Positions 8,649 through 16,649 of a stretch of 64,000 nucleotides of DNA are shown here, piece by piece. The stretch's first letter is position 1; each line of letters starts with the position of its first letter. A model generated the notes under the pieces. It was not told the origin of the DNA, made no database searches, and saw only the letters and a list, made by a program, of their open reading frames with translations. The translations under genes and the position numbers were made by a program. The DNA is from Streptomyces bauhiniae (GTDB taxonomy: Bacteria > Actinomycetota > Actinomycetes > Streptomycetales > Streptomycetaceae). The stretch spans positions 310,001-374,000 of the forward strand of contig NZ_SRRT01000005.1 in the NCBI RefSeq assembly GCF_004784475.1, read 5' to 3'.

Positions 8649-9023
8649 TCAGCGGCTGCCCAGCAGCAGGTGGAGTTCCCGCTCCTGATCGCCGGAGGCC
8701 GTGGCGGTCTCCTCGACCGTGAACATCTCGTCCAGCGCCTCCCGGAACCGGTTCACCGCCCAGTACCCGCCCTGCACATCCGCCTGGACTGACGCGCTGA
8801 GCTTGGCCGGCGGGCAGTTCCCGGTGTGGGAGTCCGCGATGTCGTACGTGCCGAGCCACACCGTCGGGCGTGCCTCGTCCTGCTGCTGCGGGGTCTCGCC
8901 CGCGTCACGGTCCGACGCGAAGCAGGCGCTCAGCACATCGAAGACCACGCGCGCGTCGTCCGGCGAACACCCGCTGATCTCCACCGAGACGGTTTCCGGG
9001 TGCGATGCCTCCGTGTTCGTCAT
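8649..9023 (-). CDS. Small acidic hypothetical protein
   Basis: 124 aa, not recognised. It is soluble and acidic, without signal peptide or membrane segment, and begins TNTEASHPETVSVEISG. Two Cys residues (ISGCSPDD, SACFASD) and one more (GNCPPAK) are visible. The ATG at 9023 is supported by AAAGGAG at ideal spacing; an upstream in-frame ATG lacks such a site. It is followed by a strong terminator and separated by about 75 bp from the next leftward gene, so it may be monocistronic. Confidence 0.7.
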   Translation of the reverse strand: MTNTEASHPETVSVEISGCSPDDARVVFDVLSACFASDRDAGETPQQQDEARPTVWLGTYDIADSHTGNCPPAKLSASVQADVQGGYWAVNRFREALDEMFTVEETATASGDQERELHLLLGSR

Positions 9024-9099
9024 GTCCGCTCCTTTCCTGGCCGTGCGCACGGCTCGGGTACCCCGGCCGGCGCAGGTCATCCCCAGGAGACGAGCGAGA

Positions 9100-9981
9100 T
9101 CAGCTCCGGGTGAACTTGTACGTCTTGCTGTCCGTGATCACACAGAACCCCGGCGAGACCACGATCACGCGCAGGATGCCGCTGCGCCGGTCGTAGTCGA
9201 TGCCCTCGGCCTCGAAGCTGCCCGAACAGGAGCTGCGCAGCGGCAACTGGCGCAGGGCGGTGACATGGCCGGACACGTTCGAGGTGCCGTTCGGCGCCGC
9301 CGAGAGGTCGATCTGGAGAAGCGGCTTGGTCATGCCGAACAGCGTGCCCTCCGGGTCGTCGGAGGAGCAGAGCAGCGTGGTGGGCCCGGAGAAGTCGCAG
9401 CCCTGCACATCGCGCACCGGGTGGTCCAGGGTGACGTTGGACGCCAGCTTCAGGTCGGCCGAGGGCGAGGTGGCGGGGTTGATGCCGGGGGTGGGGAAGA
9501 CGAGCAGGCGGTTCATGGTGCCCCACTCACCGGAGAGCATCCACTGTCCGTCGGGCGAGATGGCGGACCAGGAGTTGTTCATGGCCTCGCCGGGGGCGAG
9601 CGTGTGCACGTACTCCGACCAGGCACCGCCGGGCGCCTGCACCCGGTACATCTTGGAGTTGCCCGAGTCCCGCTGGTAGGGCTCGATGTAGTAGCCGTTG
9701 TACGAGGCGTCGGGGTCGCCGACGTGGTTCCAGCCCCGGCTGGAGACGCCGACCGGGATGGTGCCGATGCCGGTGTAGCGGTTGGGGCTGTTCGCCGGGA
9801 CCTCCACGGAGGTCAGGCCCTGGCTCTCGGTCAGCGGGTCGGCGCGGTCGGAGCCGGTCTCGGTCCAGGTGTCCGCCGCCGAGGCGGGGGCTGCGGCGCC
9901 CAGGGAGACGGCGGCGGCGGTGGCCAGGGTGACGAGTCCGGCGGATAAGGCGTGGCGGCGCTTTCGGGCAGGCGCGGGCAT
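9100..9981 (-). CDS. Secreted hypothetical protein
   Basis: 293 aa. It starts at ATG 9981 with GAGGAG 7 bases upstream. The N-terminus is a classical signal peptide (MPAPARKRRH, then a hydrophobic stretch, then APASAA near residue 39). The mature region contains segments such as GWNHVGDPDASYNGYYIEPY, WSAISPDGQWMLSGEWG and DVQGCDFSGPTTLLCSSDD that look like beta-propeller blades comparing stored values; this is an impression, not a family match. Four Cys residues in the C-terminal half may form disulfides. No anchor, so probably released. Confidence 0.75.
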   Translation of the reverse strand: MPAPARKRRHALSAGLVTLATAAAVSLGAAAPASAADTWTETGSDRADPLTESQGLTSVEVPANSPNRYTGIGTIPVGVSSRGWNHVGDPDASYNGYYIEPYQRDSGNSKMYRVQAPGGAWSEYVHTLAPGEAMNNSWSAISPDGQWMLSGEWGTMNRLLVFPTPGINPATSPSADLKLASNVTLDHPVRDVQGCDFSGPTTLLCSSDDPEGTLFGMTKPLLQIDLSAAPNGTSNVSGHVTALRQLPLRSSCSGSFEAEGIDYDRRSGILRVIVVSPGFCVITDSKTYKFTRS

Positions 9982-10288
9982 GGGCCGACTCCTCGGTGAG
10001 GGGGGTGGGGACACTCGGTCGGCCGACAGTCTGGCCCGGCCGCGTAGGCATGTACAGACCAACAAAGGAAGAGGACGGTGAACTCTGCCGCCTCAGTGGG
10101 TGACGCCGGCCCCACGCGTCACGGGGCCGGTGGGGCGCGGGAGTACACCGGAGGCGGAAGTGAGGGATGGTGGATGCGGACATATGCGGGACCACAGCCC
10201 TCGGCACGCCGGGTGTGAGCGCGGTACAACAAGGGGAGTCGGCACGGGGGACGGCGTGCCGTGCGGACGGGCGAAGGCGGTGCGTGGC
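9982..10288. other. Divergent promoter region, 307 bp
   Basis: This gap between the leftward secreted-protein gene and the rightward phosphatase gene must contain both promoters. It includes a hairpin-capable CGGCCCC/GGGGCCG pair near 10108-10130 and a lone CATATG at 10181. No clear operator or small gene is visible. Confidence 0.45.
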
Positions 10289-12370
10289 ATGAGTGCAGCC
10301 GAGACTCAGGCGGCCGGGAACGGCGAGCCCGAGCGCGGCCCGGTGCGGCCCGGCGGGCTGCTCGACATGCTGAACGTGGCCTCCGTGGTGCTGGACGGCC
10401 GGGGCCGCATCGTGCTGTGGAGCCCGCAGGCCGAGGAGCTGTTCGGCTACACCGCCGACGAGGCGCTCGGCCGGTACGCGGCCCGGCTGATGGTGCACGA
10501 ACGGCACATCGGGCTGGTCGGTGAGCTGTTCGAGGACGTGATGCGCACCGGGCAGAGCTGGGCGGGCGGCTTCCCCATCCGCCGCAAGGACGGCACCACC
10601 CGGCTGGTGGAGTTCCGCAACATGCGTCTGCTGGACGACCGCGGCGACGTGTACGCGCTGGGCCTGGCCGCCGACCAGTCGACGGTACGGCGCCTGGAGC
10701 ACGACGTGGCGCTGTCCGAGCGGATGGTGCACCAGTCCCCCATCGGGCTGGCCGTCCTGGACACCGGGCTGCGGTTCGTCTCGGTGAACCCCGCGCTGGA
10801 GCGGCTCAGCGGGGTCCCGGCCGAGGGGCACGAGGGCCGCATGCTGCGCGAGGTGCTGCCGCTGCTGGACCCCGACGTGGTGGAGGAGGCGCTGCGGGAC
10901 GTGCTGACGAGCGGGGACCCGGTGATCGACCGGACCGTGGTGGGCCGTACCCCGGCCGACCCGGACGCCGAGCACACGTGGTCCCTGTCCCTGTACCGCC
11001 TGGACGACTCGCTCGGCAATGTGCTCGGCATCGCGCTGTCGCTGACCGACATCACCGAGCAGCACCGGGCGGCGGTGGAGGCGGAGAACGCGCGGCGCCG
11101 GCTCGCCCTGATCGCGGACGCCTCCGCCCGGATCGGTACGACGCTGGAGCTGGAGCGCACCGCCTGCGAGCTGGCCGAGGTGGCCGTACCGGCGTTGGCG
11201 GACGTGGCCGCCGTCGACCTGCTGGACGCGGTGGTGGAGGGCAGACGCAGCACGCTCGGCCCGGCCGAGGCCGCCGTGATCCGCGCGCTCGCGGTCCGTC
11301 CGGACGACGGCGGCGACGCCACCCGGGCGGCCGACCGGCCCGGCGGGATCGCCTGGTACGGCCCGGACCGGCTGGTCACCGAGTGCGTACGGACCGGCAA
11401 GGCGGTGCTGGTGCCGCGGGTGAAGGACGACGACCTGCCGCGCATCGCCCGCTCCCCCGAGGCCGCCGTCATGCTGAGCCGGGCGGGGCTGCACTCGTAC
11501 CTGGCGGTGCCGTTGATCGCGCGGGGCGAGATCCTGGGCGCGCTGGACCTGAAGCGGACCCGCAACCCGGAGCCCTTCGACGAGGACGACGTGCTGCTGG
11601 CGCGGGAGCTGGCGGCGCGGGCGGCGGTGCAGATCGACAACGCCCGCTGGTACCAGAACGCCCGCAGCACCGCGCTGACCCTCCAGCGCAGCCTGCTGCC
11701 GAGCCATCCGCCGGTGACGGCGGGGCTGGAGGTGGCGTCCCACTACCAGCCGGCGGGGTCCACCAGTGAGGTCGGCGGCGACTGGTTCGACGTCATACCG
11801 CTGGAGGGCGACAAGACGGCGCTGGTGGTCGGCGACGTGATGGGCAGCGGCATCAGCGCGGCCGCCACCATGGGCCTGCTGCGCACCGCCACCACCACGC
11901 TCGCCTCCCTCGACCTCGATCCGTCACTGCTGCTGGAGCAGCTCGACAAGGCCACGGCGGCGACCGAGCACTCCATCGCGACCTGTGTGTACGCCGTACA
12001 CGACCCCCGGCAGCGGCGGTGTCTGATCGCCAACGCCGGGCATCTGCCGCCGGTGCGGATACGGCCGGGCCGGGCGCCGGAGCTGCTGGACCTGCCCACG
12101 GGGGTGCCGCTGGGGGTGGGCGGCGTGGAGTTCGCCACCGTGACCGTCGACTTCGAGCCGGGCGACGAGCTGGTGCTCTACACCGACGGTCTGGTGGAGA
12201 CCCGCAGTCACTCGCTGGACGAGCGGCTGGAGCGGCTGTTGTCCCTGCTGGAGGGTGCCCCGGAGCGCCCGCTGGAGGAGGTCTGCCAGGAGCTCCTGGA
12301 GACGCTGTACGAGCCCGACAACCACGACGACGTGGCGGTGCTCATCGCGCGGGCCCGGGACCTGGCGTAG
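10289..12370 (+). CDS. PAS-PAS-GAF-SpoIIE (PP2C-type) serine/threonine phosphatase
   Basis: 693 aa. Domain order is PAS (about 20-140; SVVLDGRGRIVLWSPQAEELFGYT), second PAS (about 150-265; LAVLDTGLRFVSVNPALERLS), GAF (about 280-455) and a SpoIIE/PP2C phosphatase (about 475-690). The metal-binding acidic residues are visible in GGDWFDVIPL, VGDVMGSGISAAATMGLLR and LVLYTDGLVE. In Streptomyces such proteins usually act on phosphorylated anti-anti-sigma factors, but no partner gene is adjacent. The ATG at 10289 is chosen because the first PAS follows normally; GTG 10280 is a possible alternative. It converges on the PrmC-like gene. Confidence 0.9.
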   Translation: MSAAETQAAGNGEPERGPVRPGGLLDMLNVASVVLDGRGRIVLWSPQAEELFGYTADEALGRYAARLMVHERHIGLVGELFEDVMRTGQSWAGGFPIRRKDGTTRLVEFRNMRLLDDRGDVYALGLAADQSTVRRLEHDVALSERMVHQSPIGLAVLDTGLRFVSVNPALERLSGVPAEGHEGRMLREVLPLLDPDVVEEALRDVLTSGDPVIDRTVVGRTPADPDAEHTWSLSLYRLDDSLGNVLGIALSLTDITEQHRAAVEAENARRRLALIADASARIGTTLELERTACELAEVAVPALADVAAVDLLDAVVEGRRSTLGPAEAAVIRALAVRPDDGGDATRAADRPGGIAWYGPDRLVTECVRTGKAVLVPRVKDDDLPRIARSPEAAVMLSRAGLHSYLAVPLIARGEILGALDLKRTRNPEPFDEDDVLLARELAARAAVQIDNARWYQNARSTALTLQRSLLPSHPPVTAGLEVASHYQPAGSTSEVGGDWFDVIPLEGDKTALVVGDVMGSGISAAATMGLLRTATTTLASLDLDPSLLLEQLDKATAATEHSIATCVYAVHDPRQRRCLIANAGHLPPVRIRPGRAPELLDLPTGVPLGVGGVEFATVTVDFEPGDELVLYTDGLVETRSHSLDERLERLLSLLEGAPERPLEEVCQELLETLYEPDNHDDVAVLIARARDLA

Positions 12371-12373
12371 GCG

Positions 12374-12465
12374 CACATGGGGCGCAGGCCCATAGGCGCG
12401 CATCACCGCACCCCGATCACCACATGTGCGTTCCACTCATGTGAGACGGCCATATGTGCGGCCAG
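12374..12465. repeat. Array C of 15-nt repeats spanning a convergent gap and a gene 3' end
   Basis: Units at 12374 (CACATGGGGCGCAGG) and 12389 (CCCATAGGCGCGCAT) lie in the 32-bp gap. A second run with palindromic cores starts at 12421 (CACATGTGCGTTCCA), 12436 (CTCATGTGAGACGGC) and 12451 (CATATGTGCGGCCAG), exactly 15 bases apart, inside the 3' end of the PrmC-like gene. There they encode a His every fifth residue (HMAVSHEWNAH). Confidence 0.65.
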
Positions 12466-13200
12466 ACCAGCGTGGGTGAAGGCCGCCAGGGCGGCGTCCG
12501 CCTGGCGGGCGCTGGTCTCGGAGAGCAGGCAGCCGCCGGGGGCCAGCCACTCGGCCGCTCCGGTGGCGACCCGGCGGAGGACGTCGAGTCCGTCGGGGCC
12601 GCCGTCGAGCGCGACCGCGGGTTCGTGATCGCGGGCCTCGGCGGGGAGCAGGGGGACCTCGGCGGTGGGCACATAGGGCACGTTGGCGGTCAGGATGCCG
12701 ATCCGGCCGCGCAGTCCGGCGGGGAGCGCCGCGTAGAGGTCGCCGGTGTGGGCGTGGCCCCCATGGGGGGCGAGGTTGCGGTGGGCGCAGCGTACGGCGG
12801 CCGGGTCGATGTCGGCGGCGTGCACCTCGGCGCCGTCGAGCGCGACGGCGAGGGCCGCGCCGAGCGCGCCGGAGCCGCAGCACAGGTCCACCACCACTCG
12901 GGCGTCGGGCGCCCGGAGGAGGGCCTGGTCGACGAGGAACTCGGTGCGGCGGCGGGGTACGAAGACGCCGGGCCCGACGCTGATGCGCAGGCCGTGGAAC
13001 TCGGCCCAGCCGAGGACGTGTTCGAGCGGGAGTCCGGATGCGCGGGCCTGGGCCATCGCGGTGGCCTCTTCGGCGGTGCGTGCGGTGGCGAGGATCAGCC
13101 GGGCCTCGTCCTCGGCGAAGACACAGCCGGCGGCGCGCAGGGCGGCGGCGAGGGACGAGGGGTCGGCGAGCGGGGCGGGGGATGCGGGCACGGCGGGCAT
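12403..13200 (-). CDS. PrmC/HemK-related N5-glutamine methyltransferase family protein
   Basis: 265 aa with an N-terminal helical substrate domain and a Rossmann methyltransferase domain. SAM-binding VVDLCCGSGALGAAL is near residue 103 and the catalytic loop reads NVPYVP instead of the NPPY of PrmC. This fits the PrmC-related subgroup with unknown substrate (TIGR03704-type) rather than the release-factor methyltransferase itself. SAM-dependent transfer to a glutamine side chain is the family reaction. The last 20 residues overlap a 15-nt repeat run (array C) that gives a His at every fifth position. Convergent with the phosphatase gene. Confidence 0.85.
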   Translation of the reverse strand: MPAVPASPAPLADPSSLAAALRAAGCVFAEDEARLILATARTAEEATAMAQARASGLPLEHVLGWAEFHGLRISVGPGVFVPRRRTEFLVDQALLRAPDARVVVDLCCGSGALGAALAVALDGAEVHAADIDPAAVRCAHRNLAPHGGHAHTGDLYAALPAGLRGRIGILTANVPYVPTAEVPLLPAEARDHEPAVALDGGPDGLDVLRRVATGAAEWLAPGGCLLSETSARQADAALAAFTHAGLAAHMAVSHEWNAHVVIGVR

Positions 13201-13446
13201 AAGAGCCTGGAGCCTTTCGGGGACCTGGGGCCTCAGGGCGCTCCCGCGGTCACCGTCGCGTGGGTCCGTACGTCACACGGCACGGATGCGAGGAGAGAGC
13301 GCCCCGGCTGACACAGCGTTGATGGGTCTCACCTCCTCGGTCGCACCGGCCGCGCACTCCGCGCGACCGGACGGCCACCATACCGTGCCGGGTCTCCGGG
13401 CGGACCGGTTCCCTGGCGCGGCCGGTGGCCGTACCTCCGTCCTGGC

Positions 13447-14511
13447 TCAGACGGCCACGCTCTCCTCGGTCTCCTCCTCGGCCTCGCGCTCGGCCTCCCG
13501 CTCGGCCTCGGCGGCGGGGGTCTCCTGAGCGGCCGGCGCCTCTGCGAGGGCCCGGCGGCCGGGGCGCTCCCAGAGCGCGGCGATCCCGGTGACGGCGAGG
13601 CCGACGACCAGCCAGACGACGAGCGTCCACACGTTGCGGGCGATGCCGTCGTTGCCGAAGTACAGCAGCGAGCGGATGCCCTCGACGAACCCGGCGCCGT
13701 TCCAGAAGGCGTGCAGGGTGCCGAAGAACGCGTTCTGCAGCTCGGGCCGGAACAACCCGCCGGAGCTGGTGAAGTTCAGCATCACGAACAGCACCATCAT
13801 GGCCAGCGTGGTCCAGCGCTTGAGGAAGGTGTGCAAGCCGACGCCGATGAGCAGGATGCCCGCCGAGTACAGCCACGCCATCGCCCACAGGGTGCCCAGG
13901 TCGTGGTGGGCCAGGTGGAAGACCGGCCCGGCGAGCAGGGCGCCGATACCGCCGACCACGGCGGCCGTGCCGACCGCGATGAGCGCCCGTACGCGCACGG
14001 AGAGCGCGGCACCGGCCGCGCCGATGGCGGCGACGGAGGCGTAGGAGCCGATGCTGACGGCGATCAGCAGGAAGAACAGGCCCTGGCCGGTGGGGTCGTC
14101 GGACACCGGCTCGGCGATGTCGGTGACCTTCAGCGGGGTGCCCTGCTGTGCGGCGACCGGGCTGAAGACCTTCTCCACGGCGGTGGCGCCCATGTCGGAC
14201 GCGGCGGTCGCGACGATCAGCTCGGGCTTATGTGCGCTGGGCACATAGGCGCCGGTGACATCCCGGTGCTCGACCAGCGCGACGGCGTCGGCGCGGGAGG
14301 AGACGGTACGGACGTCGAGCTTGTCGCCCGCCGTGTCCTTCACCGTCTGCGCGAAGACCTTCGCCTCGGGTCCGGCGCCGACCACGGCCACCGGCATGTG
14401 GTGGGGCTCCGGGGTGACGAAGGCACCCATATAGGCGAGCCCCATACCTATGCACATCAGCAGGGGGGTGATCAGGTGCGTGAGCACATGACGCAGTGCC
14501 GGTGACTTCAT
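13447..14511 (-). CDS. ABC-2/YhgE-like multi-pass membrane protein under MarR control
   Basis: 354 aa. One N-terminal membrane helix (LITPLLMCIGMGLAYMGAF), an extracytoplasmic domain of about 120 residues, then about five further helices, and a highly charged tail (AEREAEREAEEETEESVAV). This is the layout of DUF3533/YhgE-Pip-type and ABC-2 permease-like proteins; the substrate is unknown. It is divergent from a MarR gene, and two matching palindromes lie between them, so repression by that MarR is likely. TGGAGG lies 9 bases before the ATG. The coding strand carries CATA/CATC repeat units at 14227-14265 and 14427-14456. Confidence 0.8.
   Translation of the reverse strand: MKSPALRHVLTHLITPLLMCIGMGLAYMGAFVTPEPHHMPVAVVGAGPEAKVFAQTVKDTAGDKLDVRTVSSRADAVALVEHRDVTGAYVPSAHKPELIVATAASDMGATAVEKVFSPVAAQQGTPLKVTDIAEPVSDDPTGQGLFFLLIAVSIGSYASVAAIGAAGAALSVRVRALIAVGTAAVVGGIGALLAGPVFHLAHHDLGTLWAMAWLYSAGILLIGVGLHTFLKRWTTLAMMVLFVMLNFTSSGGLFRPELQNAFFGTLHAFWNGAGFVEGIRSLLYFGNDGIARNVWTLVVWLVVGLAVTGIAALWERPGRRALAEAPAAQETPAAEAEREAEREAEEETEESVAV
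14227..14271 (+). repeat. 15-nt repeat units inside the membrane-protein gene
   Basis: Units at 14227 (CTTATGTGCGCTGGG), 14242 (CACATAGGCGCCGGT) and 14257 (GACATCCCGGTGCTC) keep the 15-nt step of the intergenic arrays. They fall in the extracytoplasmic domain. A further pair starts at 14427 and 14442 (CCATATAGGCGAGCC, CCATACCTATGCACA). Confidence 0.45.
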
Positions 14512-14529
14512 CGACCGGAACCTCCAATG

Positions 14530-14569
14530 GTTGTCTTATACAACTCACGTTCAAGTTGTACTATACAAC
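14530..14569. promoter_or_regulatory. Two MarR-type operators in a divergent promoter
   Basis: GTTGTCTTATACAAC (14530-14544) and GTTGTACTATACAAC (14555-14569) share the half-sites GTTGT/ACAAC and a 25-bp centre-to-centre spacing. On the leftward strand they contain TATA-like -10 candidates. The first lies 19 bp upstream of the membrane-protein start and the MarR gene starts about 100 bp to the right. Autoregulation with joint control of both genes is the natural reading. Confidence 0.8.
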
Positions 14570-14667
14570 CAGAATCGTTCGAACGGGTCGGGGAACGGGT
14601 CGGTGAACGAGTTTGAGAACAGGTCGGAGGAGTTCCGTGAAGGGGTTCTCATGGCGAAGGTGATCTC

Positions 14668-15096
14668 ATGACGGCGGCGGACGCGGCCGTCGAGACGATC
14701 CAGCGGGAGATGACGTCGTTCGCGCGCCGGGCCCGCGCCTCGGCGGGGCGCATGCATCCCGAGCTGTCGCTGGTGTCGTACACGCTGCTGGGGCATCTGG
14801 AGGAGCGCGGGGGCTGCCGGGCGACCGACCTGGCCTCGCACTACGCGCTGGACAAGTCGACGGTGAGCCGCCAGGTCGGCGCGCTGGAGCGGGCCGGGCT
14901 GATCGAGCGGCGGCTCGCCCCGGAGGACGCCCGCGTGCAGGTGCTCCATCTCACCGAGGCGGGCGAGGAGATCCTGGCCCAGGTCACCCGCAGCCGCCGG
15001 GCCGCCTTCCGGGAACGCCTCGCCGACTGGCCGGAGGACGACCTGGTCCGCTTCGCGGCCTACCTGGAGCGGTACAACGCGGGGTCCGCCGAGTAA
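14668..15096 (+). CDS. MarR-family transcriptional regulator
   Basis: 142 aa with the standard MarR winged helix: recognition region CRATDLASHYALDKSTVSRQ near residues 50-69 and the wing RRLAPEDARVQVLHLT near 84-99. It is divergent from the membrane-protein gene and shares the two palindromic operators at 14530-14569 with it. The ATG follows AAGGTGA. Its stop is 3 bp from the stop of the convergent GNAT gene. The inducer is unknown. Confidence 0.9.
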   Translation: MTAADAAVETIQREMTSFARRARASAGRMHPELSLVSYTLLGHLEERGGCRATDLASHYALDKSTVSRQVGALERAGLIERRLAPEDARVQVLHLTEAGEEILAQVTRSRRAAFRERLADWPEDDLVRFAAYLERYNAGSAE

Positions 15097-15099
15097 CCG

Positions 15100-15870
15100 C
15101 TACGCGCCCAGCGGTACGCGCACCCCGAAGAACCTCGTGTCCAGCCGGTGCCGGAAGCCGAGGGACTCGTAGAGCCGGATGGCGCCGGTGTTGCCCGCGC
15201 CGGTGTGCAGGAACGGGCGTTCGCCGCGCTCACGGATGCCGTGCGCGACGGCGAGGATCAGCCGGGTGGCCAGGCCCTCGCCCCGGAAGGCGGGGTCGGT
15301 GCAGACGGCGCTGATCTCGGTCCAGCCCGGCGGGTGCAGCCGCTCCCCCGCCATGGCGATCAGCGCGCCGTCGCGCCGGATGCCGAGGTAGGTGCCCATC
15401 TCGATGGTGCGCTCCATGAACGGGCCGGGCCGGGTGCGCGCGACGAGGTCCAGCATCTCGGGCACGTCGGCCGGGCGGAGCGGCACCGCCTCAGGGTCCG
15501 GCGTGCCGGCCACGCCGTCGTCCGCCATCTGCACGCCGGCCACGTCGAAGGTGATCTCCCAGCCCTGCGGCACCGCGCCCCGGTAGCCGAGCAGGGGTAC
15601 GTCGCCGCCGGGTCCGGCGAGCGCGGCGATCTCGGCCCAGTCGGCGGGCTCGGGCTCGTCGGGGAGGGCCAGCCAGGGCGAGACCTCGACGGGGTACCGG
15701 AGCACCCGGCCGTACCGCTCGGCGAAGTAGGCGTGCGGGCCGGTGAGGGAGGCGCGGGCGGCGTTGTCGAGCGGATGCGGGACCGTCGTCCCGGCGGGGC
15801 CGGAGTCCGCACCGGCCGGGGTGTCGGCCTCCCGGCCGTCGTACCGCGTGGAGACGTACGCCTCGGGCAT
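15100..15870 (-). CDS. GNAT-family N-acetyltransferase
   Basis: 256 aa. The C-terminal GNAT fold holds the acetyl-CoA-binding segment CTDPAFRGEGLATRLI (Q/RxxGxG/A type) near residues 185-200 and the end motif HTGAGNTGAIRLYESLGF. The N-terminal about 110 residues are a second domain resembling the GNAT-like half of tandem acetyltransferases. The ATG at 15870 starts at PEAYVSTRYDG, with GAGG upstream. It catalyses acetyl transfer to an unidentified amine. Confidence 0.82.
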   Translation of the reverse strand: MPEAYVSTRYDGREADTPAGADSGPAGTTVPHPLDNAARASLTGPHAYFAERYGRVLRYPVEVSPWLALPDEPEPADWAEIAALAGPGGDVPLLGYRGAVPQGWEITFDVAGVQMADDGVAGTPDPEAVPLRPADVPEMLDLVARTRPGPFMERTIEMGTYLGIRRDGALIAMAGERLHPPGWTEISAVCTDPAFRGEGLATRLILAVAHGIRERGERPFLHTGAGNTGAIRLYESLGFRHRLDTRFFGVRVPLGA

Positions 15871-16043
15871 CCTCAGGTCCTCGTTTCGCTCGTCCTGCAC
15901 CGGGCGCGGCGGCGCGTCGGCACTTGTCCCCAAGTACGGCGGCGAGGCGGCTATTCCCTCGGACGTCCGGAGTGTGGCCGAGGTCGCGCGCCGGGGCACT
16001 GACCAGGGGCGGGGCGCTCGTGACGGGAGCGTACGGTTGAGCC

Positions 16044-16649
16044 ATGAACGTCACCCGAGGCTTCACGGGCCGTCGGCGCGTCTCCCGTCCCGGACTGCCT
16101 CCCGGGCAGTACGACGCGGGCGACGACTGGCCCGTCCTGTCCGCCGAGGTCACCCCCGACCTGGCGCCCGCCGACTGGTCCTTCCGCGTCGACGGCCTGG
16201 TGGAGCGGCCGCACACCTGGAACTGGGACGAGGCACACGCGCTGCCCGGTTCGGCGTACGAGGGTGACATCCACTGTGTGACCGGCTGGTCCAAGTTCGG
16301 TGTGCGCTTCGGCGGGGTCTCGCTGGACGCGTTCCTCGCTGTGGTGGGGCCACATGTGTCCGCCACCCATGTGCTGGCCCGCTCGCACACCGGGTACACC
16401 GCGAACCTGCCGCTGGCCGACCTCACCGGTGGCCGGGCCTGGATCGCCTGGGACCAGGCCGGTGTGCCGCTGGCCCCGGAGCACGGCGGCCCGGCCCGGC
16501 TGATCGTGCCGCATCTGTACTTCTGGAAGAGCGTGAAGTGGATCGCCGGTCTCACCCTGCTCGACCACGACGAGCCGGGCTTCTGGGAGGGCAACGGCTA
16601 TCACGAGCGGGGCAACCCGTGGGAGGAACAGCGGTACCGAGGTGACTGA
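16044..16649 (+). CDS. Molybdopterin-dependent oxidoreductase (sulfite oxidase fold)
   Basis: 201 aa. It matches the small sulfite-oxidase/YedY-type molybdenum cofactor domain. The Mo-coordinating Cys is in GDIHCVTGWSKFGVRF near residue 78, followed by HTGYTANLPLADL and the C-terminal PHLYFWKSVKWIAGL. No twin-arginine signal is seen, so it is probably cytoplasmic. It overlaps the next gene, a flavin reductase, by 8 bp, suggesting the two form an electron-transfer pair. A repeat pair (16351-16380) lies within the gene. Confidence 0.88.
   Translation: MNVTRGFTGRRRVSRPGLPPGQYDAGDDWPVLSAEVTPDLAPADWSFRVDGLVERPHTWNWDEAHALPGSAYEGDIHCVTGWSKFGVRFGGVSLDAFLAVVGPHVSATHVLARSHTGYTANLPLADLTGGRAWIAWDQAGVPLAPEHGGPARLIVPHLYFWKSVKWIAGLTLLDHDEPGFWEGNGYHERGNPWEEQRYRGD
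16351..16380 (-). repeat. Two 15-nt repeat units inside the molybdopterin oxidoreductase gene
   Basis: On the minus strand CACATGGGTGGCGGA is followed directly by CACATGTGGCCCCAC, close to the intergenic unit CACATGGGTGCGGCC. They encode HVSATHV, a His every five residues. Confidence 0.45.
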
